A stretch of DNA of 39,354 nucleotides, from the NCBI GenBank assembly GCA_023091735.1, contig JALKBU010000449.1:1-39354 (forward strand), in the 5' to 3' direction. Of the stretch, positions 27,294-37,752 are shown one piece after another. A model generated the notes under the pieces. It was not told the origin of the DNA. It was given only the letters and a program-made list of their open reading frames with translations, and ran no database searches. This DNA is from Trichomonas tenax (lineage: Eukaryota; Parabasalia; Trichomonadida; Trichomonadidae). The stretch's first letter is position 1, and each line of letters begins with the position of its first letter. Both the position numbers and the translations under genes were made by a program.

Positions 27294-30200
27294 TTACTGA
27301 CCATTAAGAAGTGCCTGGGCGACAGCTTCATCTGTGTTTTGACCTTCACATGCAAACACCATCCTGCGAATCGTTGAGTCTGTCTTCATAAGCTTAGAAA
27401 GAAGCTCCTTTGCTTGAAGAATGACAACTCTTGCTGACTTTTCATCGATTGTTGCTGATGAATCCGAGAATGGACGAAGCTCTGTCATTATATATATGAT
27501 TAAGCGCTTCTTCTCCTTTTCAGAGATTGCCAACTTATCAGAGAACTTCTTTGAGACTTCCGATTCAGTCATTGCAATCTTTTGCTGACACTGAGTCTCA
27601 TTTAATCTCTTTTCTCTGTCACATTCATCTTTAATGTTTGCATTCTCTCTTTCGAGTGCTTTGTTGTCCTTCCTGAGTTGCAATACAGAAATTTGGGCCT
27701 TCTTAACTGTCTCTTGAGCAGATGCGAGTCTCTTGCTGAGATTCTCAACATCTTTCCTGTGTGCATCGCATTGCTCCTTCAAAGACTTCAATGCCTTTTC
27801 ATAGCTGTCTATCAAAGCAGCTTTTTCAAGCTGTAGCCTTGTTGTAGCATCCTTCTTTGTCTTCTCTAATTCATCCTTCAACTCATTGATCTCTGTTACT
27901 TTTTCATCAAGTGATGATTTCTGTGATGATGATGTTGATGAAATTTGAGCAATTTTAGTTTGTAATGCTGAAATTTGTGCATCTTTCTGTTGGAGAATGT
28001 GTTCAGAGTTGGAAACAGCATTGTTCATGACGTTCTTAACATCTTCTTCATGCTTCTGCTGCTGTTCGATAATTTGCTCTTTATGGCGTTCAATTTCACC
28101 TTCTAATTCAGCAATGTGATCTTTGGCTTCTGCTTTCTCACGGATTAATGATTGCTTCTCATTCTTAAGGACTTTGATATCATTAATGAGCTTATCGACT
28201 GTCTTTTGAAGCTCTTTGTTTGCATCATCTTTGTCCTGTATTTCAGCCATCAATTGCTTCTTTTCTCTCTTGACATCATCTTCAATTGTTTCAAGTTTGT
28301 CTTCAACAGCTCTAAGTTTCTTTGCACGCTTTTCGCCTGCTTTGATTCTTGCGTTGACAGCTTCTGAGAGTTTCTTAATATCTTCAATCATCTTTGTGAG
28401 ATCTCTCTTGTCTTCGATTCCAAATTCTTTGCAGACGAAATCAACAAAGTTGTGCAAATTCTGGATTTCGCGTTGCATTTCTGACCATTTACTTGGCATC
28501 TCATTGAGCAATTGACACAATCTGTCAACAGTTGCCTTGCACAGGACAGCATTGGACTGTGGTGCTTCTCCTGTAAGAGCAAGCGAAGCAGCAACGATGA
28601 TAGAGTTTGCGAGATCCCTAAAGCAATCAACATCTTTAGAAACTTCATTTATTGCTTTTTCACGATGTTCAATTTGCTTTTCATAATAAAGAGTAATTAA
28701 CTTATATACAGCTTGAAGCTTTGTCGGTGGTTTAATGGCAGTATTGCGAGCAAGCTTTGAGATGTCTGATTGAAGATTATTTGGAAAATCTGCGAAGCTC
28801 CAAGCAGCAACTGGCATTATATCTTCATCAGTGACTTCTTTTTTCCTTGATGCCTTTTCGCGTTCATCAACGAGATCTGTCTGGAGAGCATTGTTTTCAT
28901 CCTTAAGAGCCAAGATTTCAGCCTCTAAAGCTTGAATCTTTTGATTCAAATTGCTGATGTTAACTTTGCTTGTATCTCTCTCCAACTCTGTGTCTTTGAG
29001 TTGTTTGATTGTCGAATCAAGTGTTGATTCAAGCTGAGAAAGAGCAGAGCGTTGTTTCTTGAGTTCCTTGCGTAAATTGTTATCAAGTTCTTTCTGTTTG
29101 TCTGTGCTTAAGTTCTTTAGTGCAACTCTCAGTGTTTCAATCTCTTTGAGAGACTCAGCGTGAACTGCTTGAAGTGCCAAAAGTTCGCTGTCCTTTTGAG
29201 AGAGACTTGTCGCGAGATGAATCTTATCATTGTTCAATTCATCGTTCTCTTTGACAATTCTATCATTCTTCTTTGTTTCCTGCTTCAGTTGTTTGTTGAG
29301 AGAATTGATTTGATCATTTAATTGACTGATGACTGTGTTATCAGAGGCAACCTGTTCTAATGGTTTTTGTGGAGCCTGTGGCTGCATTATAATCTGATTT
29401 GTCAATGATGGAGCAACACTTGAAACATTTTTTGTTGGTGATTTGAGTGTCTCTCTTTTAGATATCTTTGTTTTCTCGATTTTTTCAGTGAGTTGCTGAA
29501 CTTTTGTTTGCAATGTGTTGATGACCCTCTGTGATTCACGTTTGCTGTTCTCATTCTCTTCTTGAACCTTTGCAAGCTTCTCTTTCATTTCTGTTGCTGA
29601 AGCCGCAAGTTTTTGCTCGGATTCGTTTAATGAGCGTTTATTGTTTTGCAACTGTGTTTCGAGTTCATCGATTGTCTGCATTGCAGCCTTCAGCTGTGAC
29701 TTATACTTCTTCACACGCTGTTTGTAGCCATTTTCGATCTCTTTCTCGTTCTCTTTGAAGATGTTTACTGGCTTTGATTTTTGCTCATTATTCGTGTCTA
29801 CAACAGGTTGGCGGATTGGATTGGCATCGAATTGTGCAATCAAAGCATCCATATCCGGGATATCGACCTGAAAATAGTGCTTTGCCGAATCCAAAACTTT
29901 GGATATTTTAGATGCTTGAATTTTCTTCGCGATAGTTTCGTTTTCGCGGGCTTCTTGAAGTATTTTGACTTGATCGAGAAGAGCGTCGTACTGTGTTTTG
30001 TAGATATTCTTCGTTTTGCGTATTTCATTTTGAATAGCCGCATCGTATTCTTGTTTAAGCTGATTCTTTGCTGATTTTTCATTACTAAGCTTTTCTAATA
30101 ACTGTGAGTGAGTGTTAGCCCCTAATGATAAACGCTTCTGGAGATCTTCGTTTTCTATCTTCAAATCGCGAATTTGTGCAAGTAATTCGACGTTTTTAAG

Positions 30201-30395
30201 ATTAACATCTTGTAGCTGATTTGCTGTTTGTATTGCTTGTTCAAATTGACTCTTTAATGTGGCATTTTCTTTAAATAATGCTGTATTTTTCTCAATCAGT
30301 TGATTATAGTCAATACTTGAGTGCGAATTGTCGTTGTCATCGGTAATATACGAACCTTGTGTTGTATTATGTTCGGTATCAGAAGACTCAAACAT
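27294..30395 (-). CDS. Large coiled-coil protein, 1033 aa
   Basis: I place the start at the ATG at 30395 (MFESSDTEHNTTQGS); the frame extends upstream only through a TTG. Residues about 30-510 are coiled coil, with a Pro/Gln break at about 325-355 (IMQPQAPQKPLEQ). A non-coiled block at about 520-620 contains MPVAAWSFADFPNNLQSDIS and later TKLQAVYKLITLYYEKQIEH, which looks like a folded helical domain. Coiled coil resumes at about 650-960, and a compact C-terminal segment has RLIIYIMTELRPFSDSS, VVILQAKELLSKLMKTD and RRMVFACEG. No signal peptide or membrane span is present. This is one of the large trichomonad coiled-coil proteins, of unknown function; the central and C-terminal blocks are the best handles for a homology search. 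Confidence 0.9.
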   Translation of the reverse strand: MFESSDTEHNTTQGSYITDDNDNSHSSIDYNQLIEKNTALFKENATLKSQFEQAIQTANQLQDVNLKNVELLAQIRDLKIENEDLQKRLSLGANTHSQLLEKLSNEKSAKNQLKQEYDAAIQNEIRKTKNIYKTQYDALLDQVKILQEARENETIAKKIQASKISKVLDSAKHYFQVDIPDMDALIAQFDANPIRQPVVDTNNEQKSKPVNIFKENEKEIENGYKQRVKKYKSQLKAAMQTIDELETQLQNNKRSLNESEQKLAASATEMKEKLAKVQEENENSKRESQRVINTLQTKVQQLTEKIEKTKISKRETLKSPTKNVSSVAPSLTNQIIMQPQAPQKPLEQVASDNTVISQLNDQINSLNKQLKQETKKNDRIVKENDELNNDKIHLATSLSQKDSELLALQAVHAESLKEIETLRVALKNLSTDKQKELDNNLRKELKKQRSALSQLESTLDSTIKQLKDTELERDTSKVNISNLNQKIQALEAEILALKDENNALQTDLVDEREKASRKKEVTDEDIMPVAAWSFADFPNNLQSDISKLARNTAIKPPTKLQAVYKLITLYYEKQIEHREKAINEVSKDVDCFRDLANSIIVAASLALTGEAPQSNAVLCKATVDRLCQLLNEMPSKWSEMQREIQNLHNFVDFVCKEFGIEDKRDLTKMIEDIKKLSEAVNARIKAGEKRAKKLRAVEDKLETIEDDVKREKKQLMAEIQDKDDANKELQKTVDKLINDIKVLKNEKQSLIREKAEAKDHIAELEGEIERHKEQIIEQQQKHEEDVKNVMNNAVSNSEHILQQKDAQISALQTKIAQISSTSSSQKSSLDEKVTEINELKDELEKTKKDATTRLQLEKAALIDSYEKALKSLKEQCDAHRKDVENLSKRLASAQETVKKAQISVLQLRKDNKALERENANIKDECDREKRLNETQCQQKIAMTESEVSKKFSDKLAISEKEKKRLIIYIMTELRPFSDSSATIDEKSARVVILQAKELLSKLMKTDSTIRRMVFACEGQNTDEAVAQALLNGQ

Positions 30396-30848
30396 AATTT
30401 TAGAAATTTTTAAACGGCCGATGAAAAACAATACCCCTCAGTTATTATGTCAAACCCTAAATAAGAACAATGCAAAATAATCAATATCAATTTATATCAC
30501 TAGAGTTGAGGGGTGCACTGTGGGTAAAAATTTTTAATAAACATTATTCATATTTAAGCCTATAATTAAATAAAGTTGAAGTTGATGTAAAATAAAAGTG
30601 ACATAATTTCATGTTTCATTTTTTCAATTCTGATTAATAATGGGTCAATTTACATATAAAGGAGTTGTTTTCCAAATAACATCGTTTCAAACTCACGGCA
30701 TTCAGTAACTATTTAATTTTTCATTGCTTTTATAGCTATTTAATCAAAATCTATCATTTAGAAATTATATATAATAAAAAACAATGTATAATTTTTGTTG
30801 AACTATATTTGTTGTTATATCCATATTTTTGTTATACACCAACATTAA
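30396..30848. promoter_or_regulatory. Intergenic region with TGACA motifs on both strands
   Basis: On the minus strand TTTGACATAA (TGACA at 30448-30452) lies 52 bases before the ATG at 30395. On the plus strand AAAAGTGACA (30594-30603) is followed 7 bases later by an ATG (30611) opening only eight codons, which may mark the promoter remnant of a lost gene. The rest is AT-rich. Confidence 0.3.
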
Positions 30849-31248
30849 CTAAAGTGTATAATGATATCCATATTTTATATATACACCACAATTTTTGGCA
30901 AAGCTGGCTTGATTGCACTTTTTAACTTGATATATATCTATTTCACAAATGTCTGGTACAATTATTTTAATTGCCTCAGCTGGGTTCTGAAGATTTACAT
31001 TACTAACCGTTTGTGTAACAACATTTGCATTAGAAATATAACAACCATTCGCAGTACATTGTAAACCAGATGCAGCAGATATCAAATATTGACACGTATT
31101 CTTATCAAAAACATTTGATTGGATTGTCATCGATGTTCTAGCACCGAATCTAACAATGCTGGTAGGACAATTATTATCAATGTAAGCACAATGATCAACA
31201 GAATGTGTGTTTTGAACGTGATGTAATCCATCAAATTCATTTCCCGGT
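30849..31248 (-). pseudogene. C-terminal fragment of a beta-helix family protein
   Basis: An open minus-strand frame with no start of its own runs from just after a TGA near 31270 to a TAA at 30849: FDGLHHVQNTHSVDHCAYID then NNCPTSIVRFGARTSMTIQS, NVFDKNTCQYLISAASGL, and a Cys-rich end (KKCNQASFAKNCGVYIKYGY). An ATG at 31130 would give 93 residues. The N-x-F-x-x-N-x-C style resembles the beta-helix pseudogenes at 4 and 7 kb. It abuts an opposite-strand BspA remnant. Confidence 0.5.
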
Positions 31249-31833
31249 ATGCTTCCAAATGTAGAAACTATTCATAGTTGCAGAGCATTTAGTGGAACTT
31301 TATTTATACATTTCACATTAACTGTTGCAGTAAAAAACATTGGCCTCTACATTTTCCGTGTTGCTCCGTTTCTTGAATACGCAGATCTATCCTGTGGCTT
31401 ATTCACATCCCTTGGTCATGCTGCATTTAACAGATGCTATAAATTAAAAGAAGTCTGTCTTCCGCCAACATTAAAATCTTTTGAAGACCGAATTTTTAGT
31501 TATTGTCCAAACTTATTATCAATTGTTATTCCATTATCATTTTCTTCTGCAGGTGCTGGTTTTCAAAGTTCTCAACTCACAGATATTTATTTTTGTGATG
31601 AAAATCCTCTCTCATTCACGGTTTCTTTGGAAAGCGGTGTCCGTATTCATGTTTCGCCATTATATCAATCAACATCATTTATGGGTGTTCAAGTTGCCGA
31701 CACAACATACAAATGACAATATTACACATGTTCATTCCGATACTCAGAACTTGTTTGTCCTACATTTGCATCTCCATTCTTCTTTAATCTTCAACTCTCG
31801 AAACTTCTTTATATTGTTTTCATAACATTTTAG
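31249..31833 (+). pseudogene. BspA-type leucine-rich-repeat fragment, copy 1
   Basis: The plus strand encodes TpLRR/BspA-type repeats: LEYADLSCGLFTSLGHAAFN, then KLKEVCLPPTLKSFEDRIFS and CPNLLSIVIPLSF, then an end domain (DIYFCDENPLSFTVSLESGV, STSFMGVQVADTTY). A TGA at 31714-31716 stops it where copy 2 has TGT, and the frame continues as QYYTCSFRYSELVCPTFASP to TAG at 31831-31833. There is no signal peptide or proper start, so this is the 3' part of a longer gene. In trichomonads intact BspA-like proteins are surface proteins implicated in adhesion. Confidence 0.7.
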
Positions 31834-31959
31834 GTTTTTATTGTCTTAATAGCAACCAATTATTGGAGATTCTTATGTTTGCAACAATTCCATCATCTGT
31901 TCAAGCGCTATTAAATTATATATTTTTCTTTTTTTTTTTTCAATTACATTTGCAGATCT

Positions 31960-32522
31960 TAGTTGATGCCAATTTCGATCTTTTGGTTCAAGTGCATTCA
32001 GCGGTTCATCGTTTGTCAATTTCATATTAAATGTTGCAATTCGAAATGTTGGTAGCTACTTTTTGAGAGCCACACAATATCTTGAATATGCCGATCTTTC
32101 ATGCTGCATATTCACATCACTTGGATATACATCTTTCGGATGGTGTCCAAAGCTTAAAGAAGCTCGTTTTCCACCAACATTAAAATCATTTGGAGATCAA
32201 GTCTTTAATAATTGTCCAAATTTATTATCTATTGTTATTCCGTCATCATTTACGATAGCAAGTACAGGATTTCGAAACTCACAATTTTCAGATATTTATT
32301 TTTGTGGTGAAAAATTCTATTTTTTATTCCACAGCACTAAGTAGTGATGTCCGTGTTCATGTTACGCCAACTTATAAATCAACATCATTTATGGGTGTTC
32401 AAGTCACAGGTACAACATACACATGTCATTATTACACATCTTCATTCAGATACTCAGAACTCGTTTATCCTCCACTTGCCTCTCCATTCTTCTTTAATCT
32501 TCAACTCTTTATAACAATTTAA
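31960..32522 (+). pseudogene. BspA-type leucine-rich-repeat fragment, copy 2
   Basis: This is a diverged tandem copy of the preceding fragment, about 711 bases downstream. It reads AFSGSSFVNFILNVAIRNVG, LEYADLSCCIFTSLGYTSFG, CPNLLSIVIPSSF and DIYFCGEKF. A frameshift in the T-run near 32311-32320 moves the rest (SSDVRVHVTPTYKSTSFMGV, RYSELVYPPLASPFFFN) into another frame ending at 32522. Upstream the frame is closed by a TGA. Confidence 0.7.
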
Positions 32523-32666
32523 TATATAAATATATTTCTATCATTACTAGAAATGTATTTCTTTGCCTAAATATAACTACATTAATTAATGAAAATAACA
32601 AAAACATTTTATTTATGAAACAAAGATTTCTAAGCTTGATATACATCTGAAAGAATGAAAAATTCA

Positions 32667-33833
32667 TTATTTAACATTTGATGCAATATTAAGCTTCCTT
32701 ATTAGGAGATTGTTTTGCTTCTTGACGGAATCAACTTTATAAATTGCATTTGCTAGATTCAATTCTTGAGGATTGAATTCTAATTCGCGAATTTTTTGTT
32801 TCATCTCTTTACATACATCAATATAACTGTCGCAAACATCATTATACCCTTCTCCTATTTCATGATTGACTTCAGCAATTAAGCAAGCTTTCGAAAATGA
32901 ATCTGTTAATTGTTTGATGTGCTTCGTTTTTGACTTCTTATACTTCTTTAATATATTCATTGCATCATCGAGTTTTCTTGATGATTTGGTTTCTATATCT
33001 GATTTTTTACGCTTCTCCTCCAATGCCTGCTTCACTTTTTTGTATCTATTTGAGTTAATTGTTCTAATTTGAGTGATTTTTCTCGCTTCATCACTAATTT
33101 TTGAATAGTGATTTTCGAATTGATTAATATTTGATTGCAAATCATTGAACAGTGTTTCTATTGCATCACTAAGAAGATTTAGATCATTATTGAAATCAAT
33201 TTTTAATGCTTTGACATACTTTGAGCAAATCTTTATGAAATTTTGATCTGAATTCTCTTCAATCCATTTGATAATGTCGCTTGATGGATATATATTGAGT
33301 TTTGGATTCTTTTGTTTCTTTTCTAGTATTTGATCATATGTATTTTTCAATTTTTCTGTATTGATGTGTTTTTCATTTGTTTGTGCTTGCAATCGTTCTA
33401 TTTCCGCTTGCTTGTTGTGTTGTTCTTCTATCATTTGTGAAATCTCAGAGTTAAACGTATCAAGTTCAAATTTTGATGAAAGTAGATCATTTTGCTTTTG
33501 CTCTTCTTTGAATTTGATTTTCACAATCAAGTCATCAATTTCCTCTCTAGATTTCTTTGATTGTTCTTGTAATTCGATAATTTTATCAACAACTTGGTCA
33601 CTATTAAACGTTGACTTCATAATTTCTTGCAATCTGCGTAAAAGACTCAAAGCTGATGCATCAGCGACTTCTTTTGCCCTTCTAGCACACTCAATATCGT
33701 TCTCGAGAGATTGAATTCTTTGATTAAGCTGTTGTTTTTCCTTTTTGAGCGCTTGAATGCTCTCATTGGCCTCAAGTACACTCTTTAAATCATCATTTGA
33801 TGATGAACCCTCAAGATCTTGCAGTGTTAACAT
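32667..33833 (-). CDS. Coiled-coil protein, 388 aa
   Basis: The intact frame starts MLTLQDLEGSSSNDDLKSVL. Residues about 20-175 form a long coiled coil. About 180-245 look folded and less heptad-like (NPKLNIYPSSDIIKWIEENS, DQNFIKICSKYVKALKI). A second helical part at about 215-345 includes RKLDDAMNILKKYKKSKTKH and SYIDVCKEMKQKIRELEF, and the tail is basic. The two-coil layout with a small folded centre resembles kinetochore or intraflagellar-transport coiled-coil proteins in a general way, but I cannot assign a family. AAAAAGTGACA lies 22 bases upstream of the ATG. Confidence 0.85.
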   Translation of the reverse strand: MLTLQDLEGSSSNDDLKSVLEANESIQALKKEKQQLNQRIQSLENDIECARRAKEVADASALSLLRRLQEIMKSTFNSDQVVDKIIELQEQSKKSREEIDDLIVKIKFKEEQKQNDLLSSKFELDTFNSEISQMIEEQHNKQAEIERLQAQTNEKHINTEKLKNTYDQILEKKQKNPKLNIYPSSDIIKWIEENSDQNFIKICSKYVKALKIDFNNDLNLLSDAIETLFNDLQSNINQFENHYSKISDEARKITQIRTINSNRYKKVKQALEEKRKKSDIETKSSRKLDDAMNILKKYKKSKTKHIKQLTDSFSKACLIAEVNHEIGEGYNDVCDSYIDVCKEMKQKIRELEFNPQELNLANAIYKVDSVKKQNNLLIRKLNIASNVK

Positions 33834-33855
33834 TTTTTAAACGTACACTAAATCA

Positions 33856-33866
33856 TGTCACTTTTT
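33856..33866 (-). promoter_or_regulatory. AAAAAGTGACA upstream motif
   Basis: Third minus-strand coiled-coil gene in the window with this motif; the gap to the ATG at 33833 is 22 bases. Confidence 0.4.
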
Positions 33867-34549
33867 AACTATTTTTTGAATCAAATATTGAGCATGAATC
33901 ATTTTTACTTTGTTGTATAGTTAAAGATATTCTTATGGACATCGTTGTTGGTTTTATTCCTGAAAATTGTTGTATTTTTAAGAAAGAGATGAATCATTTT
34001 AATTTCATAATTTCTCCAACAAATTTTCGATTTCATATAAATTCAATGACATCTTATTTTTATCTCCTATGTTTAGGTATTGCTACATTGCTATCAATCA
34101 TCAATCCTAGTGAATTCTATTTTCTCCAAAACATGCTTGAAAACAAGATTTTTTAAACATATTCTTCATCGGCTCTTCGAAGCTTTGGATTTTAATCTAT
34201 GAAGATATTTCACATATTTCTAGTTATAGAATTCATTAAATCACCATTTGATCCTTAAAATCTTTGTTCATAATATAAATATGTTACAGCCATAGATCTT
34301 TAAAATCCGAAGTTTGAACAATACTCTTGAATTCATTTTCAAAAATCAATGATATTCACTATCAACTTGCAAATATGTTCTCTGGTTAATTGCGATCTTT
34401 ACTGTCGATTCTTTAATTCGGTGTCACTAAATAGTTTTAAGAATTTTCATAAATAATCGGAGCATTGTTCTTGAATTAAATAAGTCTGTTACATATAATC
34501 TCAGGGATATTTCATCAAACCTAAATAAAGATGAACGACAGAACATCAA
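33867..34549. other. Intergenic region
   Basis: AT-rich. A 73-codon plus-strand frame at 33935-34156 (MDIVVGFIPENCCIFKKEMN) has a hydrophobic stretch but no recognisable family; it may be a remnant. Nothing else is supported. Confidence 0.4.
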
Positions 34550-35872
34550 ATGAAATCTCAAAGTGAAATGTTCCCTAACAACAAAAAGTGTCACAAAGAG
34601 ATGGAAGGGGGTTACACCAACAGCCTCGACTCTCAGATGACCGAAGGCATCGAGAGATCGTCCAACGTGATGACCTACATGACTTTCTTTCCGACGTTCA
34701 TGAATATATTGAACACATTGACAGGACCTGAAGTATTGAGCGTCAGTAACTCAATGACACTGATTGGACTGATATATTCTATATCTATGATGGTTGGAAC
34801 CACGATTTTGTCGTATCTGGGTACAATTATTGTTCTTAAACTTCGTCATTCAGTGGAAGCTGAAAGTATCAACGAATTAGCTACGAAAATCATCGGAAAA
34901 TGGGGAGGAAATACTTATTCCATTCTTACGCTGTGCTTTACCTATTCATGTCAAGTTGCATATTTATTTATCGGCGCTGATTCTGTTTTGAAGTGGATTA
35001 ATCTAATGGGACTTCACAGGTTTGACACTGGATTCAAGAGATCCCTGCTTGTTCTTGTTTATGCACTTTGTTTGCCAGTATTATTAACAATTCCACGAGA
35101 ACTCAAAATATTGAGCATCGTCTCTACCGGAGCCATTCTCTGCCAAGTTTTATACGTCACTGGAATGATATATGAAGCGATAAGAATCCTTCCTTCACAG
35201 GGAATCGATCCATCAGTCGAATCTTATAGAGGAGGAATGCTTTTCTTTAATGCATTCGCTATATATTCGATGCTTTATGCGTTTCCATCTGTTGTTTTGC
35301 CATTAGTAAGATATTATCATCCGAATATGCAGAAAAGATACGTTTTGATCGGTGCTTCATTTGTATCCTGCTTCTCCATCACAATTATTCCAGGAACAAT
35401 CGGTTATCTTTTGTATGGCGCAAGCACAAATCAAATTGTCATTTCTTCTTTCCCTAACACTGATATTTTCATGCAGATTGTTCGCGTTGGATTCTTCATT
35501 GTCGTCAATGCTTCGTTCGCTGTTGTTTCTATTACTGTCATGCAAGATATCAGTTCAATATGTTATAAAGTTGAAAATCCAGCTGATCTTCCATTCCTGA
35601 AGCGCCTCTCAGCTTTAGTCATTGCCAACGCTCCTCCTGTCCTCATTGCGATGTTTATGGTTGAAATCAGACCTGCATTTGAAGTTGGTGGTGCTTTTGG
35701 AGGCTGTCTTTCGAATTTCTTTGTTCCTCCGTTGCTTTACGTTATTCTAAGCAAAAGAAGATGGTTCCATCCATACAACATCTTAATGCTCATGTTCTCT
35801 CTGTTTGGTCTCGTTTCTGCGATAATTGCAACATATCAAGCAATTGTTGATGCAATGAACCCAGGTAATTAA
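34550..35872 (+). CDS. Amino-acid/auxin permease family transporter (AAAP), 440 aa
   Basis: Residues about 40-435 carry eleven predicted membrane helices in the AAAP (Pfam Aa_trans) pattern. The first is broken by the family's glycine-rich bend (NILNTLTGPEVLSVSN, about 52-67). TM3 is near YSILTLCFTYSCQVAYLFIG, a central PRELKILSIVSTGAILCQVL (about 184-203), and NAFAIYSMLYAFPSVVLPLV (about 234-253) corresponds to the conserved helix of the family. The tail after TM11 is short (DAMNPGN). The protein should move amino acids with or against protons or sodium at the plasma membrane or a vacuole; substrate cannot be predicted. The N-terminal 40 residues are hydrophilic; an ATG at Met7 or Met18 is also possible. 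It is close to the family's usual length. Confidence 0.9.
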   Translation: MKSQSEMFPNNKKCHKEMEGGYTNSLDSQMTEGIERSSNVMTYMTFFPTFMNILNTLTGPEVLSVSNSMTLIGLIYSISMMVGTTILSYLGTIIVLKLRHSVEAESINELATKIIGKWGGNTYSILTLCFTYSCQVAYLFIGADSVLKWINLMGLHRFDTGFKRSLLVLVYALCLPVLLTIPRELKILSIVSTGAILCQVLYVTGMIYEAIRILPSQGIDPSVESYRGGMLFFNAFAIYSMLYAFPSVVLPLVRYYHPNMQKRYVLIGASFVSCFSITIIPGTIGYLLYGASTNQIVISSFPNTDIFMQIVRVGFFIVVNASFAVVSITVMQDISSICYKVENPADLPFLKRLSALVIANAPPVLIAMFMVEIRPAFEVGGAFGGCLSNFFVPPLLYVILSKRRWFHPYNILMLMFSLFGLVSAIIATYQAIVDAMNPGN

Positions 35873-36424
35873 GATTTTTATTCTTATTTTTAAACTCCAC
35901 TATTCTTCTATTTAATCTTTTCAAAAATTAGTTTATATTCAAAATCAAATTTCTAAGATAATTTAATCAATGAACTACGATACTCAAAATATGAATAATT
36001 ATAATGTATAGATTGGTTAAAAATTATTTTTGATCAAGATTGAAATTTGATTTATAAAACAGAAAAGAGTTAGAATTGTTTTGTAGCAATAAAATGATAT
36101 ACTTTTATATGCTTATAGTTATCATAAGAAATAATTGGTAATATATTATATTCATAAGCCTGTGCACGATGAAGAAATGCAGATAGATATATATTTGTTC
36201 AATAGATGTTATCAAGCTGCAAAACAATATAAATTTAGGAATTAAAGATACTGATCATAGTTAGAACCGATAAAAACATTTTTGCGCAATATTTTGATAT
36301 AAAAATCGATAAACCGCCATTGTTTTTCCGATTTTTGAAGAAAAATGGACTCTATATAGTGTGTAGATATCTATCAACAGTTTAAAAAGTCGTTACAAAA
36401 AAATTCTTTACACCAAATAAAAAA
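35873..36424. other. Intergenic region
   Basis: AT-rich, no gene. Ends in the upstream motif of the CFAP418-like gene. Confidence 0.5.
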
Positions 36425-36429
36425 TGACA
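36422..36429 (+). promoter_or_regulatory. AAATGACA upstream motif
   Basis: AAAATGACA ends 10 bases before the ATG at 36440; same core and placing as the motifs at 3020, 6130 and 33856. Confidence 0.35.
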
Positions 36430-36439
36430 AATTTTAAAA

Positions 36440-37066
36440 ATGACCGAAGAAGAAGATGAATCTGACATATTGGATAGTTTATTGGAGGAATTAGGCGATG
36501 AAGAGATCAAAGTGGAGCTAAAGGGAATCAAAGTAGACTTAAAAGAATTAGATGAACTCACAAAATTATTTGATGGATACGAAATGGATTCAGACAATAG
36601 ACTCTTTGTTGAAGAAATGCTGAATAGCAAAGATTTTGATTTAAATTCAACATCAGAAGAAAATCAAGAAGGTCAATTTCAAATTGATTCATACAATCAC
36701 ATCGGTTTAAGTCCATCTCCGCGTTCTCCGATAAAATCTCATCAAACTTCGACACATTGCGCCGATATTTTTATCGGTCCTCCAAGTTTGCTTCCAGGGA
36801 TTACAACTTCACCTATGGAACCCCACTTCTGTAAGAACCTGCAGTGCATTAACTGCGATCACATCGTTTTACGTTTTCCAGATCGAAAATGGGCGTCAAA
36901 TGTTGATTATTTGTTCCTAAGGAACAACTATCCAAATAAGGTGGATACAAGGCTCGTTCCACAACCTGGATTTTCCGCTTTTTGTTGTCAATGCACTTTC
37001 AAAGATACAGATAAACTTGTAAGGTTGGGACACTTCGAATCAGACTGGATTTGTCGCGGACATTAA
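36440..37066 (+). CDS. CFAP418: CFAP418 (C8orf37)-like ciliary protein, 208 aa
   Basis: The N-terminal 75 residues are acidic and helical (MTEEEDESDILDSLLEELGD), as in CFAP418. After a Ser/Pro linker, the C-terminal half (about 108-208) matches the RMP domain. It has the GPPSLLPGITTS lead, CKNLQCINCDHIVLRFPDRK (two cysteine pairs), WASNVDYLFLRNNYPN (the conserved W-x(5)-YLF-RNN-P block), FCCQC and the terminal WICRGH. CFAP418 is a small cilium-associated protein; human mutations cause retinal dystrophy and Bardet-Biedl features, and it is linked to disc membrane and ciliary trafficking. Its presence fits a flagellated protist. The ATG at 36440 follows an AAAATGACA motif and gives the full acidic N-terminus. 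The assignment is by recognition of the C-terminal signature. Confidence 0.85.
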   Translation: MTEEEDESDILDSLLEELGDEEIKVELKGIKVDLKELDELTKLFDGYEMDSDNRLFVEEMLNSKDFDLNSTSEENQEGQFQIDSYNHIGLSPSPRSPIKSHQTSTHCADIFIGPPSLLPGITTSPMEPHFCKNLQCINCDHIVLRFPDRKWASNVDYLFLRNNYPNKVDTRLVPQPGFSAFCCQCTFKDTDKLVRLGHFESDWICRGH

Positions 37067-37752
37067 CTGTGTGTTTTTAGAAAATAATACTTTTTTCTTC
37101 ATGAATGAATTTTATTAATAAAATAATTGCTGTTTTTATGTAATTCGTCCACTCTCATCGGCGCCATTTGATTCCTATGTAATTTATTTTTATATTGAAT
37201 TTGTAACAAATATTCAAAACTGGATGATGCAACTTATATTCCAATCATCACAATAGCTATGTAAATTTGTGGTTTGGATTGATAAGCTAATCTTTAATTT
37301 TCAAGAATACATTTATATATTTCAATAGGAAAGAACCTGCACATAAAAATCTATACTAATAAGCATACTAGTTCTTTATTGCATGAGAAATATTTGAAGT
37401 AATATTTGACATTGTGTCTATTGTCTCATGTTTAACTTATCAGAACATGAGAATGTTTGTTTCTTCTGCTATATATAACAAATTCAAAATATCTAGTTCT
37501 AAATACAAGCATATAATTTCATCAACATATTAAAAACAAAAATCAATTTTGATTTTCAATAATGAAAATATGCTAGCAGGCATAACTAATTTCATCAAAT
37601 AAAATGTATCAACACCAAAAATAATTTAAAATGACATATTGAGAAAATGCAATGGAACCCTCTAACATTTATTATTCAACTATGCGCAGTGAAAAAAGAA
37701 TGGTTTTTAATTAAATTGTTTAAATCCGAATTTAGAATTTTCAATATTCAAT
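37067..37752. other. Convergent intergenic region
   Basis: Between the 3' ends of the CFAP418-like gene and the epimerase pseudogene; AT-rich with nothing supported. Confidence 0.6.
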
